This document shows positions 42,882 through 54,728 of a stretch of 64,000 bases of DNA, piece after piece; the first letter of the stretch is position 1, and the number at the start of each line of letters is the position of its first letter. The stretch covers positions 20,875 through 84,874 of the forward strand of contig JBEKWB010000011.1 in the NCBI GenBank assembly GCA_049513455.1. The letters run 5' to 3'. The notes under the pieces were generated by a model. That model was not told where the DNA came from. It worked only from the letters and a program-made list of their open reading frames with translations, and did no database searches. The translations under genes were made by a program, and so were the position numbers. The stretch comes from Bog-473 sp049513455. GTDB taxonomy: Bacteria; Actinomycetota; Acidimicrobiia; Acidimicrobiales; RAAP-2.

Positions 42882-44858
42882 ATGAGGGGGCCGGGTCGGC
42901 TGGGGAAGCTCCGCTTCTGGCGCTCTCCGCCCGACCAACCGCGCTGGGCCCGGCCCGCCCTCCTGGCCGCGACCGCGCTGGCGGCGGCGGGATACGCCTG
43001 GGGCATCGGGAGCGTGAACCTCGAGCCCTTCTACGGCGCGGCCGCCCGGAGCATGTCGCAGAGCTGGCACAACTTTCTCTTCGGAGCGTTCGACCCGTGG
43101 GGGACCGTCACGGTGGACAAGCTGCCGGGTGCGCTGTGGGTCCAGGCGCTCTCGTTGCGCCTCTTCGGCTTCCACCTGTGGGCCATCGCGCTGCCCCAGG
43201 TGGTCGAGGGCGCGTTGACGGTGCTCGTCCTGTACCGTGCCGTCCGCCGGGTGGCCGGGGCCGGGGCGGGCCTGGCGGCGGCACTCGTCCTGGCCGTCAG
43301 CCCGGTCACGATCCTCCTCAACCGGGGCAATATTTCGGACTCGCTCCTGATCCTGCTCCTGGTGCTGGCGGCCGACGCCACGACGAAGGCCTTGATGACG
43401 GGAAGGGTCGGGTCGTTGGTCATGGCAGGCTTCTGGGTGGGCCTGGCGTTTCAAGCCAAGATGCTCCAGGCCTGGTTGGTGGTGCCCGCGCTCTTCGGGG
43501 TGTACCTCATCGCGGCGCCCGCCACCGCCCTGCTCCGGCGCCTCGGTCACGTCGCCCTGGCCACCGTCGTGATGGTGCTGGTCTCGTTGAGCTTCATGAC
43601 CGCGGTCACCGCCGTGCCGGCGCACGATCGGCCCTATGTCGACGGGAGCTGTGACAACTCGATCTTCAGTCAGGTGTTCCTCTACAACGGTCTCGACCGC
43701 TTCGCCGCCACCCGGGTGCACCAGCAGGGGTGCAGTACGCCGACGCACTTCCTCGTCGAGACGGCCGAGGTGGGCGTGTCGCTCGGGCTGGGCACCACCT
43801 CCATACCGCCCGGGTGGGGCAGGCTCCTGCACGGCCCGTTCGGGCGCGACGACGCCTGGTTCCTGGTTCCTTCGGTGGTGGCCGCCGCTGCCCTGCTGAT
43901 CTCCCGGCGGCGGCGGCCCCGGACCGACGCCCTCCGGGCCGCCGCGCTCTTGTGGTCGGGCTGGCTGGTGCTCACCTGGGCCTTCTTCAGCGAGGGGAGA
44001 TACCTCAACTCGTACTACCTCGCCGCCCTGATTCCCGCCCTCGCCGCGTTGTGCGGTCTCGGGGGTGCCACGGCCTGGCGGCACCGGCACGCCGTGGTCA
44101 CAAGACTGGTCGTGCTCCTGACGGTCGTGGCCAGCACCGTGTACGCCCTCGCGCTCGTCCCCGCCTCGGCCGGGGTCCGGCCCTGGATCATCGCCTCGGT
44201 GGTCATCCTCGCCGCAGTGGCCGTCGGGATTCTCGGTGCCTCTCTCCGGCGGCGCCACGCCTCGCTGTGGACCATCACCTGCGGACTGGCCCTGGCCGCG
44301 GTCGCCCTGGTGTCCAGCTCCGCCTGGGCCAGCGGGTCGGTGGTCGTCGCCGGCGAGGGCCCGTTCGACACGCCCTACCAATCGCCGAAGATCACCTACC
44401 TCAGCCAAGTAGCCCCGGCTCGCGACCGCGCGGAGCAATGGCCACTGCTCGTCCAATTCGCCGACGCCAGCCCACCCACGGTGGCCGCCGACGTGCTGGA
44501 GTCGTCCTGGTTTGCCAGCGAGGACATCTTCGCCACCGGGCACGAGTTCTTACCCGTCGGCGGTTTCACCGGCGAGGTCCCCACACCGTCGTTGCCACAG
44601 CTCATCCACTATGTCGCCACGGGAAGGGTCGTCGCCGCCACTGCCGCGGTGGCGCCGCGTTCGCACAACCCCGACATGATCTGGATTATCGAGCACTGCA
44701 CCAAGCGGACCACCGGCAACACGTACTACATCTTCGAGGGCACGACCATGCAGCGCTACGTCTGCCAGCGCGCCGAGGGCCAGCGGGCGGAACCGACAGA
44801 GCGGGCAGACCAACCGGCAGGACGGCCAGAACCGGCGGAAACGGCGGTGAGGAACTAG
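42882..44858 (+). CDS. GT39/ArnT-type polyprenyl-phosphate-sugar glycosyltransferase
   Basis: A 658-residue membrane enzyme of the PMT_2 group. After about 25 residues it has some ten to twelve helices. EPFYGAAARSMSQSWHNFLF and DPWGTVTVDKLPGALWVQAL, the first luminal loop with acidic residues, are typical of this actinobacterial family. FLVETAEVGVSLG and SEGRYLNSYYLAALIPALAA follow. A 200-residue extracytoplasmic domain ends the protein. It transfers a sugar from polyprenyl phosphate to a cell-surface acceptor; which sugar is unknown. ATG 42882 or GTG 42870 could start it. Its stop codon overlaps that of ftsX. Confidence 0.86.
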   Translation: MRGPGRLGKLRFWRSPPDQPRWARPALLAATALAAAGYAWGIGSVNLEPFYGAAARSMSQSWHNFLFGAFDPWGTVTVDKLPGALWVQALSLRLFGFHLWAIALPQVVEGALTVLVLYRAVRRVAGAGAGLAAALVLAVSPVTILLNRGNISDSLLILLLVLAADATTKALMTGRVGSLVMAGFWVGLAFQAKMLQAWLVVPALFGVYLIAAPATALLRRLGHVALATVVMVLVSLSFMTAVTAVPAHDRPYVDGSCDNSIFSQVFLYNGLDRFAATRVHQQGCSTPTHFLVETAEVGVSLGLGTTSIPPGWGRLLHGPFGRDDAWFLVPSVVAAAALLISRRRRPRTDALRAAALLWSGWLVLTWAFFSEGRYLNSYYLAALIPALAALCGLGGATAWRHRHAVVTRLVVLLTVVASTVYALALVPASAGVRPWIIASVVILAAVAVGILGASLRRRHASLWTITCGLALAAVALVSSSAWASGSVVVAGEGPFDTPYQSPKITYLSQVAPARDRAEQWPLLVQFADASPPTVAADVLESSWFASEDIFATGHEFLPVGGFTGEVPTPSLPQLIHYVATGRVVAATAAVAPRSHNPDMIWIIEHCTKRTTGNTYYIFEGTTMQRYVCQRAEGQRAEPTERADQPAGRPEPAETAVRN

Positions 44859-45742
44859 ACGTCGAGGAAGCGACGGATCGCGATGGCCGAGCCCAGGGAT
44901 CCGATCAGCACGCCGACGAAGACGACCACGATGTCCGTCGAGAACACCTCCCAGCCCGTCATGTGCATGGCACTGAACACATTGCTCGAGTCGCTGCCGC
45001 CGCCGGCATGATTGATGAAGAGGTAGAGGATGTAGACCGCGCCCGCGGAGATGGCCGACCCGAGCAGGCCCTGAATCAGCCCCTCGGACATGTAGGGCAC
45101 CCGGATGAACCAATTCGTCGCCCCCACCAGCTTCATCACCGATACCTCGCGCCGACGGGAGAAGATGGCCATGCGAATGGAGTTGAGGATCAGCACGGCG
45201 GCCGAGACGATCAGGACGACGGCGACACCGAGCAGCACCCACTTCAAGACGTTGATCACCTTCTCCTCGGTGTGGATCTGCTGCAGTGGCGCAGTGACCG
45301 TGTCCACGCCGGCCGTCCCCTTGAACGTCGCAATGACCTGACTGGCGTCGCTCAGTGCCACCGGCGTGCACCAGAAGGAGGTCGGGAACTCTGACTCGTT
45401 GGTGGAGGCGGTGACATCGGACGGAAGGATCCTCTTGGCCTCGGCGAAGTTGCGCGCCTTGTTCCAGTACACGCAGGGTTGGCGCACATAGTTCAACTGC
45501 GCCAGCTGGGTGGACACCGCGTGGATCTCCTGTTTGTCGGCGTTCGGCTGCATCCACACCGTGACCTGCGTGCCCCGCTCCCACTGGCCCGACGCGTTCG
45601 CCGCACCCTGGCGCAGCAAGAGCGCCGCCCCGACGAGGGTGAGCGAGACCGCTACGGTGAGCACGGCCGCGATCGTCATCAGGCGGTTGCGCCACAGGTT
45701 CGACGCCGTCTCCCGGGCGACGTAATCAACCGAAACCGGCAC
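44855..45742 (-). CDS. ftsX: Cell division protein FtsX
   Basis: A 295-residue inner-membrane protein that transmits FtsE ATPase activity to peptidoglycan hydrolases at the septum. It has the four-helix plan: one helix near NRLMTIAAVLTVAVSLTLVG, a large extracellular loop (about residues 50-160), then three helices starting at VLKWVLLGVAVVLIVSAAVL. ILNSIRMAIFSRRREVSVMK and LVGATNWFIRVPYMSEGLIQ form the conserved FtsX core. Two cysteines, in RQPCVYW and SFWCTPV, could form a disulfide outside. The GTG start immediately follows the ftsE stop. Confidence 0.95.
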   Translation of the reverse strand: MPVSVDYVARETASNLWRNRLMTIAAVLTVAVSLTLVGAALLLRQGAANASGQWERGTQVTVWMQPNADKQEIHAVSTQLAQLNYVRQPCVYWNKARNFAEAKRILPSDVTASTNESEFPTSFWCTPVALSDASQVIATFKGTAGVDTVTAPLQQIHTEEKVINVLKWVLLGVAVVLIVSAAVLILNSIRMAIFSRRREVSVMKLVGATNWFIRVPYMSEGLIQGLLGSAISAGAVYILYLFINHAGGGSDSSNVFSAMHMTGWEVFSTDIVVVFVGVLIGSLGSAIAIRRFLDV

Positions 45743-46459
45743 TCAGCCCACGCCCTCGATCGGGGCGCTGGTGGTGCCGTCGATGCCGTAGACGCCGCGC
45801 GCCTGGTCACGCACGAGGATGCCGTTGCTCAACTCGAGGACGCGACGGCGCATTTTGTCGACCAGCACCTCGTCATGGGTGGCGATCACCACCGTGGTCC
45901 CGGTGCGGTTGATGCGGTCGAGAAGCTGCATGATGCCCTGGCTCGTCTGTGGATCGAGGTTCCCGGTGGGCTCGTCCGCCAACAGGATCAGGGGCCGGTT
46001 CACGAAGGCCCGGGCCACCGCCACCCGCTGCTGCTCTCCACCGGAGAGCTCCCCCGGCAGGTTGTCGGTCTTCTTGGCCAGACCCACCAGGTCGAGGACC
46101 TGCGGCACCTGGTTGGCCACCACGTGGCGGGGACGGCCGATCACCTCGAGGGCGAAGGCCACGTTCTCGAACACCGTCTTGTTGGGCAGCAGCCGGAAGT
46201 CCTGGAAGACGCATCCGATGTTGCGCCGAAGGTACGGCACCCGCCATTTCGGAAGATCGACGATGTTGCGGCCGGCCTCCCAGATCTGCCCGGTGTCGGG
46301 CAGCTCCTCGCGCAGGAGGAGCCGGATGAACGTGGTCTTGCCCGAGCCCGACGATCCGACAAGGAAGACGAACTCCCCCTTGTCGATCTCGATCGATATG
46401 TCGCGCAGCGCGACGGTCGATCCCTTATAGGTTTTGGTGACGTGGTCGAAGCGGATCAT
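45743..46459 (-). CDS. ftsE: Cell division ATP-binding protein FtsE
   Basis: A 238-residue ABC ATPase. FLVGSSGSGKTTFIRLLLRE is Walker A, ELSGGEQQRVAVARAFVNRP the signature, LILLADEPTGNLDPQTSQG Walker B and D-loop, and VVIATHDEVLVDKM the switch histidine. It works with FtsX in septal cell-wall remodelling. Gene order secA-prfB-ftsE-ftsX is common in actinobacteria. The stop abuts the ftsX start with no gap. Confidence 0.96.
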   Translation of the reverse strand: MIRFDHVTKTYKGSTVALRDISIEIDKGEFVFLVGSSGSGKTTFIRLLLREELPDTGQIWEAGRNIVDLPKWRVPYLRRNIGCVFQDFRLLPNKTVFENVAFALEVIGRPRHVVANQVPQVLDLVGLAKKTDNLPGELSGGEQQRVAVARAFVNRPLILLADEPTGNLDPQTSQGIMQLLDRINRTGTTVVIATHDEVLVDKMRRRVLELSNGILVRDQARGVYGIDGTTSAPIEGVG

Positions 46460-46583
46460 GGTTTTGGGCCGTTGAGAACTAGAGGGGGCAGAAATCCTGC
46501 ACAGGGCATGAATTCAATCTGGCGATACTAACCGTCCGCTCCTCGCGATGGGCGGTCATCTGCTCCGAGGCTGGTCAGACGGC

Positions 46584-47727
46584 TCAGTTCGACGCACTCC
46601 CGCGCTGGCGACGCAGTTCAGCTTCCATGAACGCATCCAGGTCGCCGTCGAGCACCGCGGCGACATTGCCCGTCTCGTAGCCCGTGCGGAGATCCTTGAC
46701 CTGTTGATAGGGCGCCATGACGTAGGAACGGATCTGATTGCCCCAGGCGTTGTCGCCCCGATCACCGCTCAGTGCGTTCATCTCCGCCTTGCGTTCACTG
46801 CGGGCCCGATCCGCCAACTTGGCCCCCAGGATCTGCATCGCCTTGGCCTTGTTCTGATGCTGGCTGCGCTCGTTCTGGCACGACACCACCAATCCGGTCG
46901 GCAGGTGGGTCAGGCGCACGGCCGAATCGGTCTTGTTCACGTGCTGGCCCCCGGCCCCCGACGATCGGTACGTGTCGATGCGCAGATCCTTCTCGTCGAT
47001 CTCCACCTCGCTCGAGACGTCCTCCAGAAACGGGGTGACGTCGAGCGAGGCGAAGCTGGTCTGCCGTCGCTTCTGCGAGTCGAACGGCGACATGCGCACC
47101 AACCGGTGCACGCCGCGCTCGGTCGCCAGCAACCCGTAGGCGAAGCGCCCGTGCACGATGAAGGTGGCCGAGAGGAGTCCGGCCTCCTGGCCCTCGGTCT
47201 CTTCGTCCAACTCGACAGTGAAGCCGCGCCGCTCGGCCCAGCGTTGGTACATGCGCAACATCATTTCGGTCCAGTCCTGCGCGTCGGTACCACCGGCGCC
47301 GGCATGCAAATCGACCACGGCATCGCGCTCGTCGTACTCACCCGAAAAAAGCGATTGCAGTTCGAGTGCGCCCAGACGCGTGCGCAAGGCGTCCACCGTC
47401 TCGACCAGTTCTTTCTCGAGCGCCCCGTCCGGTGCCCCCTCCGCGCGCGACTCGTTGATCAGTTCCAACAGGACCATGGCTTCGCTCAGATCCCTGCGCA
47501 AGCCGGTCAGTTGCTCGAGGTCGGTTGTCACCTGACCCAGTTCGGTGGTAACCGCCCGCGCGTTGTCGCCGTCATCCCACAGTGCGGGATCGGCGGCCTC
47601 GGACTCCAACTCAGCCTGCCGCGCCAGTAGGCGTTCCAGGCCCAGATAACGCTCGGCCTCGGTCAGCCGGCCTTCGGACTCCTCCAACTCCGTCGCGAAA
47701 TCCCGGGGTACCTCGGCCGCACCGCCC

Positions 47728-47741
<14 letters not shown>
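46584..47741 (-). CDS. prfB: Peptide chain release factor 2
   Basis: A 385-residue RF2 that terminates translation at UGA and UAA. MSPFDSQKRRQTSFASL contains the SPF stop-codon-reading tripeptide, and SSGAGGQHVNKTDSAVRL the GGQ peptidyl-hydrolysis motif. The region aligned with the E. coli programmed frameshift (ERYLGLERLLARQAELE) is read straight through without an in-frame TGA, so no autoregulatory frameshift is needed. The ATG at 47741 lies 14 bp inside the end of secA. Confidence 0.95.
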
Positions 47742-50514
<2,773 letters not shown>

Positions 50515-51191
50515 GAGACAACGATCCTACCGGTCCCTCGCGGTCTTCCGGCGTCGTTTCGTACCCGACCCGGATCCGGTGGTAACGGGCTGCGTGCGGC
50601 TGACCTGGTCTTTGACCCCACACTCGCCTGCTGCGAGGTTGACGCACCGGTGCCGGCGGCCCGTTGGCGTCACCGCCTGCGAACCCAACGGCACCTCTGT
50701 GGCACGTATCCCCTCGTCGCCGACGGCCCCCGGGAATCGGGAACTCGCCGGGCAGGGCTTACCTCTAAGCCGCACCATGCTCAGCAACCACAAGTTGCCT
50801 TACGTGGGTCGTTTTGCCTGCGACTGGCCTCGACTTGCAACCACAGACCCGCACGCAGCCCGCCGACCAGTGTAGGGCTCCGGGTCCGGCGGGGGTCGGG
50901 CGGGGGTCGGGCGGGGGGGGTCCGGGGGTCGGGCGGGGCGGGGGTCCGGGGGTCGGGCGGGGCGGGGGTCCGGGGGTCGGGCGGGGTCGTCGGGGTCGTC
51001 GGGGCCCTTTCTGGGCCCGACCCCGCTGGGGTTGGAGTCGCTGGGACGCTGGGAAAGGGAGTTTTCTGGCCAACACCGTAGGTATCTGGCTCCTGGGCCG
51101 TTCTCAGCATGGAGGAAGTTTCGATTCCACGTGGTGAGGGCACAGATCAAGAGCCTTCTAGCGGAATCGTTGGAAGCGGAGGGGACAGAAC
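50515..51191. other. Long secA/sigma-factor intergenic region
   Basis: About 680 bp between the divergent secA and ECF genes with no convincing reading frame. It holds a G-rich tandem repeat (50884-50996, listed separately), the presumed secA promoter and the sigma-factor promoter. The segment just before the sigma gene (about 51090-51190) is ordinary in composition. Short frames there look accidental. Confidence 0.6.
50884..50996. repeat. G-rich 24-bp tandem repeat with quadruplex potential
   Basis: The 24-bp unit starting at 50921 (TCCGGGGGTCGGGCGGGG plus CGGGGG) is repeated at 50945 and partly at 50969, flanked by related GGGGGTCGGGC and GTCGTCGGGG runs. The + strand therefore has more than a dozen runs of at least three Gs within 115 bases, the pattern needed for G-quadruplexes. 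It lies about 200 bp upstream of the sigma-factor gene. Confidence 0.85.
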
Positions 51192-52565
51192 GTGGCTCTA
51201 CGACAAGAAGAGTTCACACGACTGTGCGACGACGTCGACCTGGATCGCGACCGGATTCTGGTGGAGCGCTGCCAGGCCGGTGATCCGGGCGCGTTCGGGA
51301 GTCTTTACGCCCGCTACTACGAACGCCTGTTGCGCTACTGCCTGCGCCGGCTGCGCGATCGTCACGAGGCCGAAGACGCCGCGCAAGAAGCCTTCGCGCG
51401 AGCCTGGAAAGCCCTGCCCAACTTTGCCGGAGAACGGCGTTTCTATCCGTGGTTGACGGTCATCGCCGGAAACATCTGCACCGACACGCTGCGGCGTCGT
51501 GCGCGCAGCACCCCGACGGAGGACGTGGAGCTCGGGGCGCGCCAACCAGTCGGTGCCACCAGTGCCGCGACGGCGGACGAGATGGTCATCACCGCCGATG
51601 ACCGAGAGCTGGCCCACCAGGCACTCGACCGCCTTTCGGTGCGCCATCGCCACGTGCTGGCGCTGCGCGAGGACTCCGGCTGGACGTACCAGCAAATCGC
51701 GGATCACGAGGGAGTGGAAATCGGAACGATCGAGACGCTGCTCTGGCGGGCCCGCCAGGCATTCAAGCGAGAATTCCTGGTCCTGTCCGAGTCCAGGGGA
51801 CCCTTGGCCGGCTTCCTGCTCGGCGCGGGTGCCGCTATCCGGACAGTGATCGTGCGCTCGGCCCACCGCGTCGCCGCCCTTGCGCCGGGCGGGAGCGGGC
51901 GATCGGACGGGGGCGCATTCCGTAACGCATTCGCCGGGGTCGCCGTCACCACGGCCGCCGTCGCAGCCGCCTTCGTCGCACCACACGCATTCGACTCCTC
52001 CCACCAAGCTCACGTCGCACTCCCGCCCCCGGCGACCGCAGGAGCGACGGGGGCCGGGCTCTCCCTGGGATCCATCACGCCCAGCGCCAGCGCCGGGAGC
52101 GCGGCGGGCGCCCGATCGACGAATCCCTCCATTTCGGGCACGACGGCGACGGCGACCGCTGAAGGGTCCAACTTCCCGGGGTCGGGGCCGGTGGCAGGGT
52201 CGGGGTCGGGGCCGGGAGCCGCATCCTCAAGCGAGGACCTCTTCTCGGGCGCCTCGAAATCCACGGCCACCGTGGCGGGGTTGGTCGCCCCTCTCTCACG
52301 CGCGGTCTCCGGAGCATTGGCTGCGTCGCCCCTGACGAGCCTTGTGCCCGCGACAGCAGGAGTGGTCGCCACCACCGTTGAAGGGCTGGGATCGGCGGTC
52401 GGCTCGGGTTCGGCGACAACGCAACTTGGATCGTCATTGTCGATCCCGGCCGCATCGAGTGCGATCGTGAGCACGACGACGACCGCCGCGCCCACAATCG
52501 GAAGCGGAATAGAAGGCGCCGCTTCACCCCTTATCTCGGCGCTGCATCTACTCGGTCAGGGGTAA
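51192..52565 (+). CDS. ECF sigma factor with C-terminal membrane helix and extracytoplasmic tail
   Basis: A 457-residue protein. Sigma region 2 spans about residues 25-105 (FGSLYARYYERLLRYCLRRL, then AEDAAQEAFARAWKALPNF), and region 4 about 145-200 (VRHRHVLALREDSGWTYQQI). After residue 245, AFAGVAVTTAAVAAAFVAPH forms one membrane helix. The remaining 190 residues are Ser/Ala/Thr/Gly-rich without cysteine, as in secreted linkers. Ordinary ECF factors stop near 200 residues and are held by a separate anti-sigma; here none is adjacent, so self-tethering to the membrane is likely. The start is GTG 51192. Confidence 0.85.
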   Translation: MALRQEEFTRLCDDVDLDRDRILVERCQAGDPGAFGSLYARYYERLLRYCLRRLRDRHEAEDAAQEAFARAWKALPNFAGERRFYPWLTVIAGNICTDTLRRRARSTPTEDVELGARQPVGATSAATADEMVITADDRELAHQALDRLSVRHRHVLALREDSGWTYQQIADHEGVEIGTIETLLWRARQAFKREFLVLSESRGPLAGFLLGAGAAIRTVIVRSAHRVAALAPGGSGRSDGGAFRNAFAGVAVTTAAVAAAFVAPHAFDSSHQAHVALPPPATAGATGAGLSLGSITPSASAGSAAGARSTNPSISGTTATATAEGSNFPGSGPVAGSGSGPGAASSSEDLFSGASKSTATVAGLVAPLSRAVSGALAASPLTSLVPATAGVVATTVEGLGSAVGSGSATTQLGSSLSIPAASSAIVSTTTTAAPTIGSGIEGAASPLISALHLLGQG

Positions 52566-52701
52566 CGGGGCGGGCTCAGGACCCGATCGCCATGGACGAG
52601 GCGGCGGCCAGCGACGGGAGAGTTGGTCGGCCGGGTGCCGCGCGCACCCGAACCAGTCCGTACTTGCGCTCTCACGCGTACCTACGCTTCAAAAAGAGAA
52701 A

Positions 52702-52739
52702 CGCCGTCCGGTAGCGGATCTCTCCGTTACCGGACGGCG
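52702..52739 (-). terminator. Rho-independent terminator of glnII
   Basis: A 17-bp stem (CGCCGTCCGGTAACGGA paired with TCCGCTACCGGACGGCG on the minus strand, one G-T mismatch) with a four-base loop is followed on the minus strand by TTTCTCTTTTT. It lies 35 bp beyond the glnII stop. Confidence 0.9.
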
Positions 52740-52774
52740 CTCCCGTCAACCCGCAGCGTCAGTCTCCCGCAGCG

Positions 52775-53785
52775 TCAGTCTCCCGCCGCGTCACTACACA
52801 CAGTCTCGACCAACAGGCGGCTCACCACGTACGGATCCATGTTGGCGTTGGGGCGACGGTCTTCCAACCACCCCTTCTTCGCCTTGGCCACGGCCCAGGG
52901 AATCCGGATCGAGGCACCGCGGTCCGAGGTCCCATAGCTGAAGGTGCTGAAGTGCGCAGTCTCGTGTGCACCCGTGAGACGGGACTCGATTCCCACGCCG
53001 TAGTTCGACACGTGCTCGTCAACCCGCTTCCCGATGGCCTCACAGCCCGCGATGATGGCGTCCCATCCACCGTCCTCCCGCATGGCCTTGGTGGAGAAGT
53101 TGGTGTGCGCCCCGGCGCCGTTCCAGTCGCCCAGGACCGGCTTGGGCTCCAAGGTCGCGTAGACATTGAAGTCCTCGGCAATGCGGAACAGCAGCCAGCG
53201 GGCGACCCAGAGGTGGTCGCCGATGAGCGGCGGCGGGAGCACGCCGATCTGGAACTCCCACTGACCCATCATCACTTCGGCGTTGGTGCCCTCTATACCC
53301 AACCCGGCCTTCAGGCAGGCGGCGGTGTGACGCTCGACGATGTCCCGCCCGGGCATTTTGTCGCCGCCGACGCCGCAGTAGTACGGACCTTGTGGAGCGG
53401 GGAAACCGGACTCGGGCCACCCCATGGGCCTCCCGTACTGGAAGAAGGTGTATTCCTGCTCAATCCCGAAGACCGGCTCCTGGTCGGCGTACTTCTCCGC
53501 CGCCTCCGCGCACGCCCGGCGCGTATTGGTCGAATGAGGGGTGAAGTCGGTGAGCAGGACCTCGCACATCACCAATTTGTCGCCCTCCGCACGCAAGGGG
53601 TCCGGGCAGACGAAAACGGGCTGCAACACGCAGTCTGAGTCGTGCCCCGCCGCCTGATTCGTGCTCGAACCGTCGAAGCCCCAGATGGGGGGCTCCTTTC
53701 CGTCCTCGACGATCTTCGTCTTACTCCGAAGAAGCGGAGAAGGCTCTGTCCCGTCGATCCAGATGTATTCGGCCTGGTAACTCAT
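52775..53785 (-). CDS. glnII: Glutamine synthetase type II (eukaryotic-type)
   Basis: A 336-residue GSII, which makes glutamine from glutamate, ammonia and ATP. IWGFDGSSTNQAAGHDSDCV is the N-terminal beta-grasp signature. EPVFGIEQEYTFFQYGRPMG holds the metal ligands, and GAGAHTNFSTKAMREDG the ammonia/ATP site. GSII is decameric and not adenylylated, so control is expected at transcription. ATG 53785 (MSYQAEYIW) is chosen because AGGAAA lies just ahead. The upstream in-frame residues translate a 28-bp tandem repeat and are not conserved GSII sequence. Confidence 0.95.
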   Translation of the reverse strand: MSYQAEYIWIDGTEPSPLLRSKTKIVEDGKEPPIWGFDGSSTNQAAGHDSDCVLQPVFVCPDPLRAEGDKLVMCEVLLTDFTPHSTNTRRACAEAAEKYADQEPVFGIEQEYTFFQYGRPMGWPESGFPAPQGPYYCGVGGDKMPGRDIVERHTAACLKAGLGIEGTNAEVMMGQWEFQIGVLPPPLIGDHLWVARWLLFRIAEDFNVYATLEPKPVLGDWNGAGAHTNFSTKAMREDGGWDAIIAGCEAIGKRVDEHVSNYGVGIESRLTGAHETAHFSTFSYGTSDRGASIRIPWAVAKAKKGWLEDRRPNANMDPYVVSRLLVETVCSDAAGD

Positions 53786-53796
53786 GAATTTCCTGT

Positions 53797-53852
53797 GCTC
53801 CCATTCCTTAGTGTAAGTGACATGGCTCCCATTCCTTAGCGTGAGTGACATG
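53797..53852. repeat. Two 28-bp tandem repeats in the glnII leader
   Basis: Two head-to-tail 28-bp copies beginning GCTCCCATTCCTTAG and ending GTGACATG differ at two positions. They lie 12-67 bp upstream of the glnII ATG. On the minus strand each copy contains GTCACT(T/C)AC and AAGGA. They could be paired regulator sites or a duplicated leader; I could not fit them to a GlnR box with confidence. Confidence 0.8.
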
Positions 53853-53967
53853 CCTGTGGCGCGGGCCAACGACCCATCAACGTAGAGCACGGGGGTGCCC
53901 GTGCAAACGCAGTCTGCTTCTGACCTGTTTCGCGGCGGTATCCGAATTGTGAACCGTCGATGAAATT

Positions 53968-54672
53968 TCAGGGAGACTCCCCGACATCCCAGTCCTTTCC
54001 CGGTTGGCCTTGCGAGAGGTTCCGGTCCCGCACGGTGCGGTCCCGTCGCACCAGGCCGGCCATGACGGCGAGCATGACCGTACGAAACCGCTGGCGTTCA
54101 ATTGAGGGTTCGTGCGATCGGACCATGCCGAGCACGCCGGCCGAGACGGCACCGAACAGCACGTGGGCCAGCATGTCGAGATCGTCCACGACGAGAACAC
54201 CGGTGTCGGCCGCCCGTTGCAAGAGCCGGCGGATCACCTCGATCTCATAACGTTCGCCACAGGCCCACCACTCCTCGAAGCCCAGGGCCGAAGGACCCTC
54301 CACCCAACACAGCCGCTGGTAGACCGGGTCGGAGATCGTGTCGAGGAACGCATCGATGGCGGCGACGATCCCGGTCCACGCATCGGAGGCGCTCGCACCG
54401 GCCAAGGTGACCGACCCCACACCGTGTTCTTGTTGACGCTCCAGTACGGCCAGGAACAGCTCGCGTTTGGAAGTGAAATGGTGGTAGATCGCCCCCTTCG
54501 TGACCCGAGCCCGTTGTGCGACTTGGTCGAGAGACGTGGCGGCAAATCCACTCTCGAAGAAGCAGGCAGAGGCGCTGTCGACGAGAGCCGCATGGGTCGC
54601 CTCGGCATATTCCTCGCGGCGGGAACGAACCGCCTCCGTCGCTCGAATGACTTGCTTCGTCGTTGACACCAT
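53968..54672 (-). CDS. TetR family transcriptional regulator
   Basis: A 234-residue repressor-type protein. The helix-turn-helix is TSLDQVAQRARVTKGAIYHH followed by FTSKRELFLAVL (about residues 47-78). The C-terminal domain, from DAWTGIVAAIDAFLDTISDP onward, would bind a ligand. It is divergent from the MMPL transporter gene 48 bp away, the usual arrangement of a regulator that represses its neighbouring exporter. An imperfect 17-bp palindrome at 54712-54728 in the shared region is a candidate operator. Confidence 0.93.
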   Translation of the reverse strand: MVSTTKQVIRATEAVRSRREEYAEATHAALVDSASACFFESGFAATSLDQVAQRARVTKGAIYHHFTSKRELFLAVLERQQEHGVGSVTLAGASASDAWTGIVAAIDAFLDTISDPVYQRLCWVEGPSALGFEEWWACGERYEIEVIRRLLQRAADTGVLVVDDLDMLAHVLFGAVSAGVLGMVRSHEPSIERQRFRTVMLAVMAGLVRRDRTVRDRNLSQGQPGKDWDVGESP

Positions 54673-54684
54673 GGTCCGCTTGCC

Positions 54685-54728
54685 TTGACTTATTCGGAAA
54701 CCCTCAGGATACTACATACCGTGAGTAG
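54685..54728 (+). promoter_or_regulatory. Promoter and candidate TetR operator of the MMPL gene
   Basis: TTGACT (54685-54690) and GATACT (54708-54713) are separated by exactly 17 bases, a near-consensus sigma-70-type promoter. Transcription should begin at about 54720, next to the GTG at 54721, implying a leaderless mRNA. CTACATACCGTGAGTAG (54712-54728) matches its own reverse complement at 12 of its 16 paired positions and overlaps the -10 box and start site, so a bound TetR would block transcription. Confidence 0.7.
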
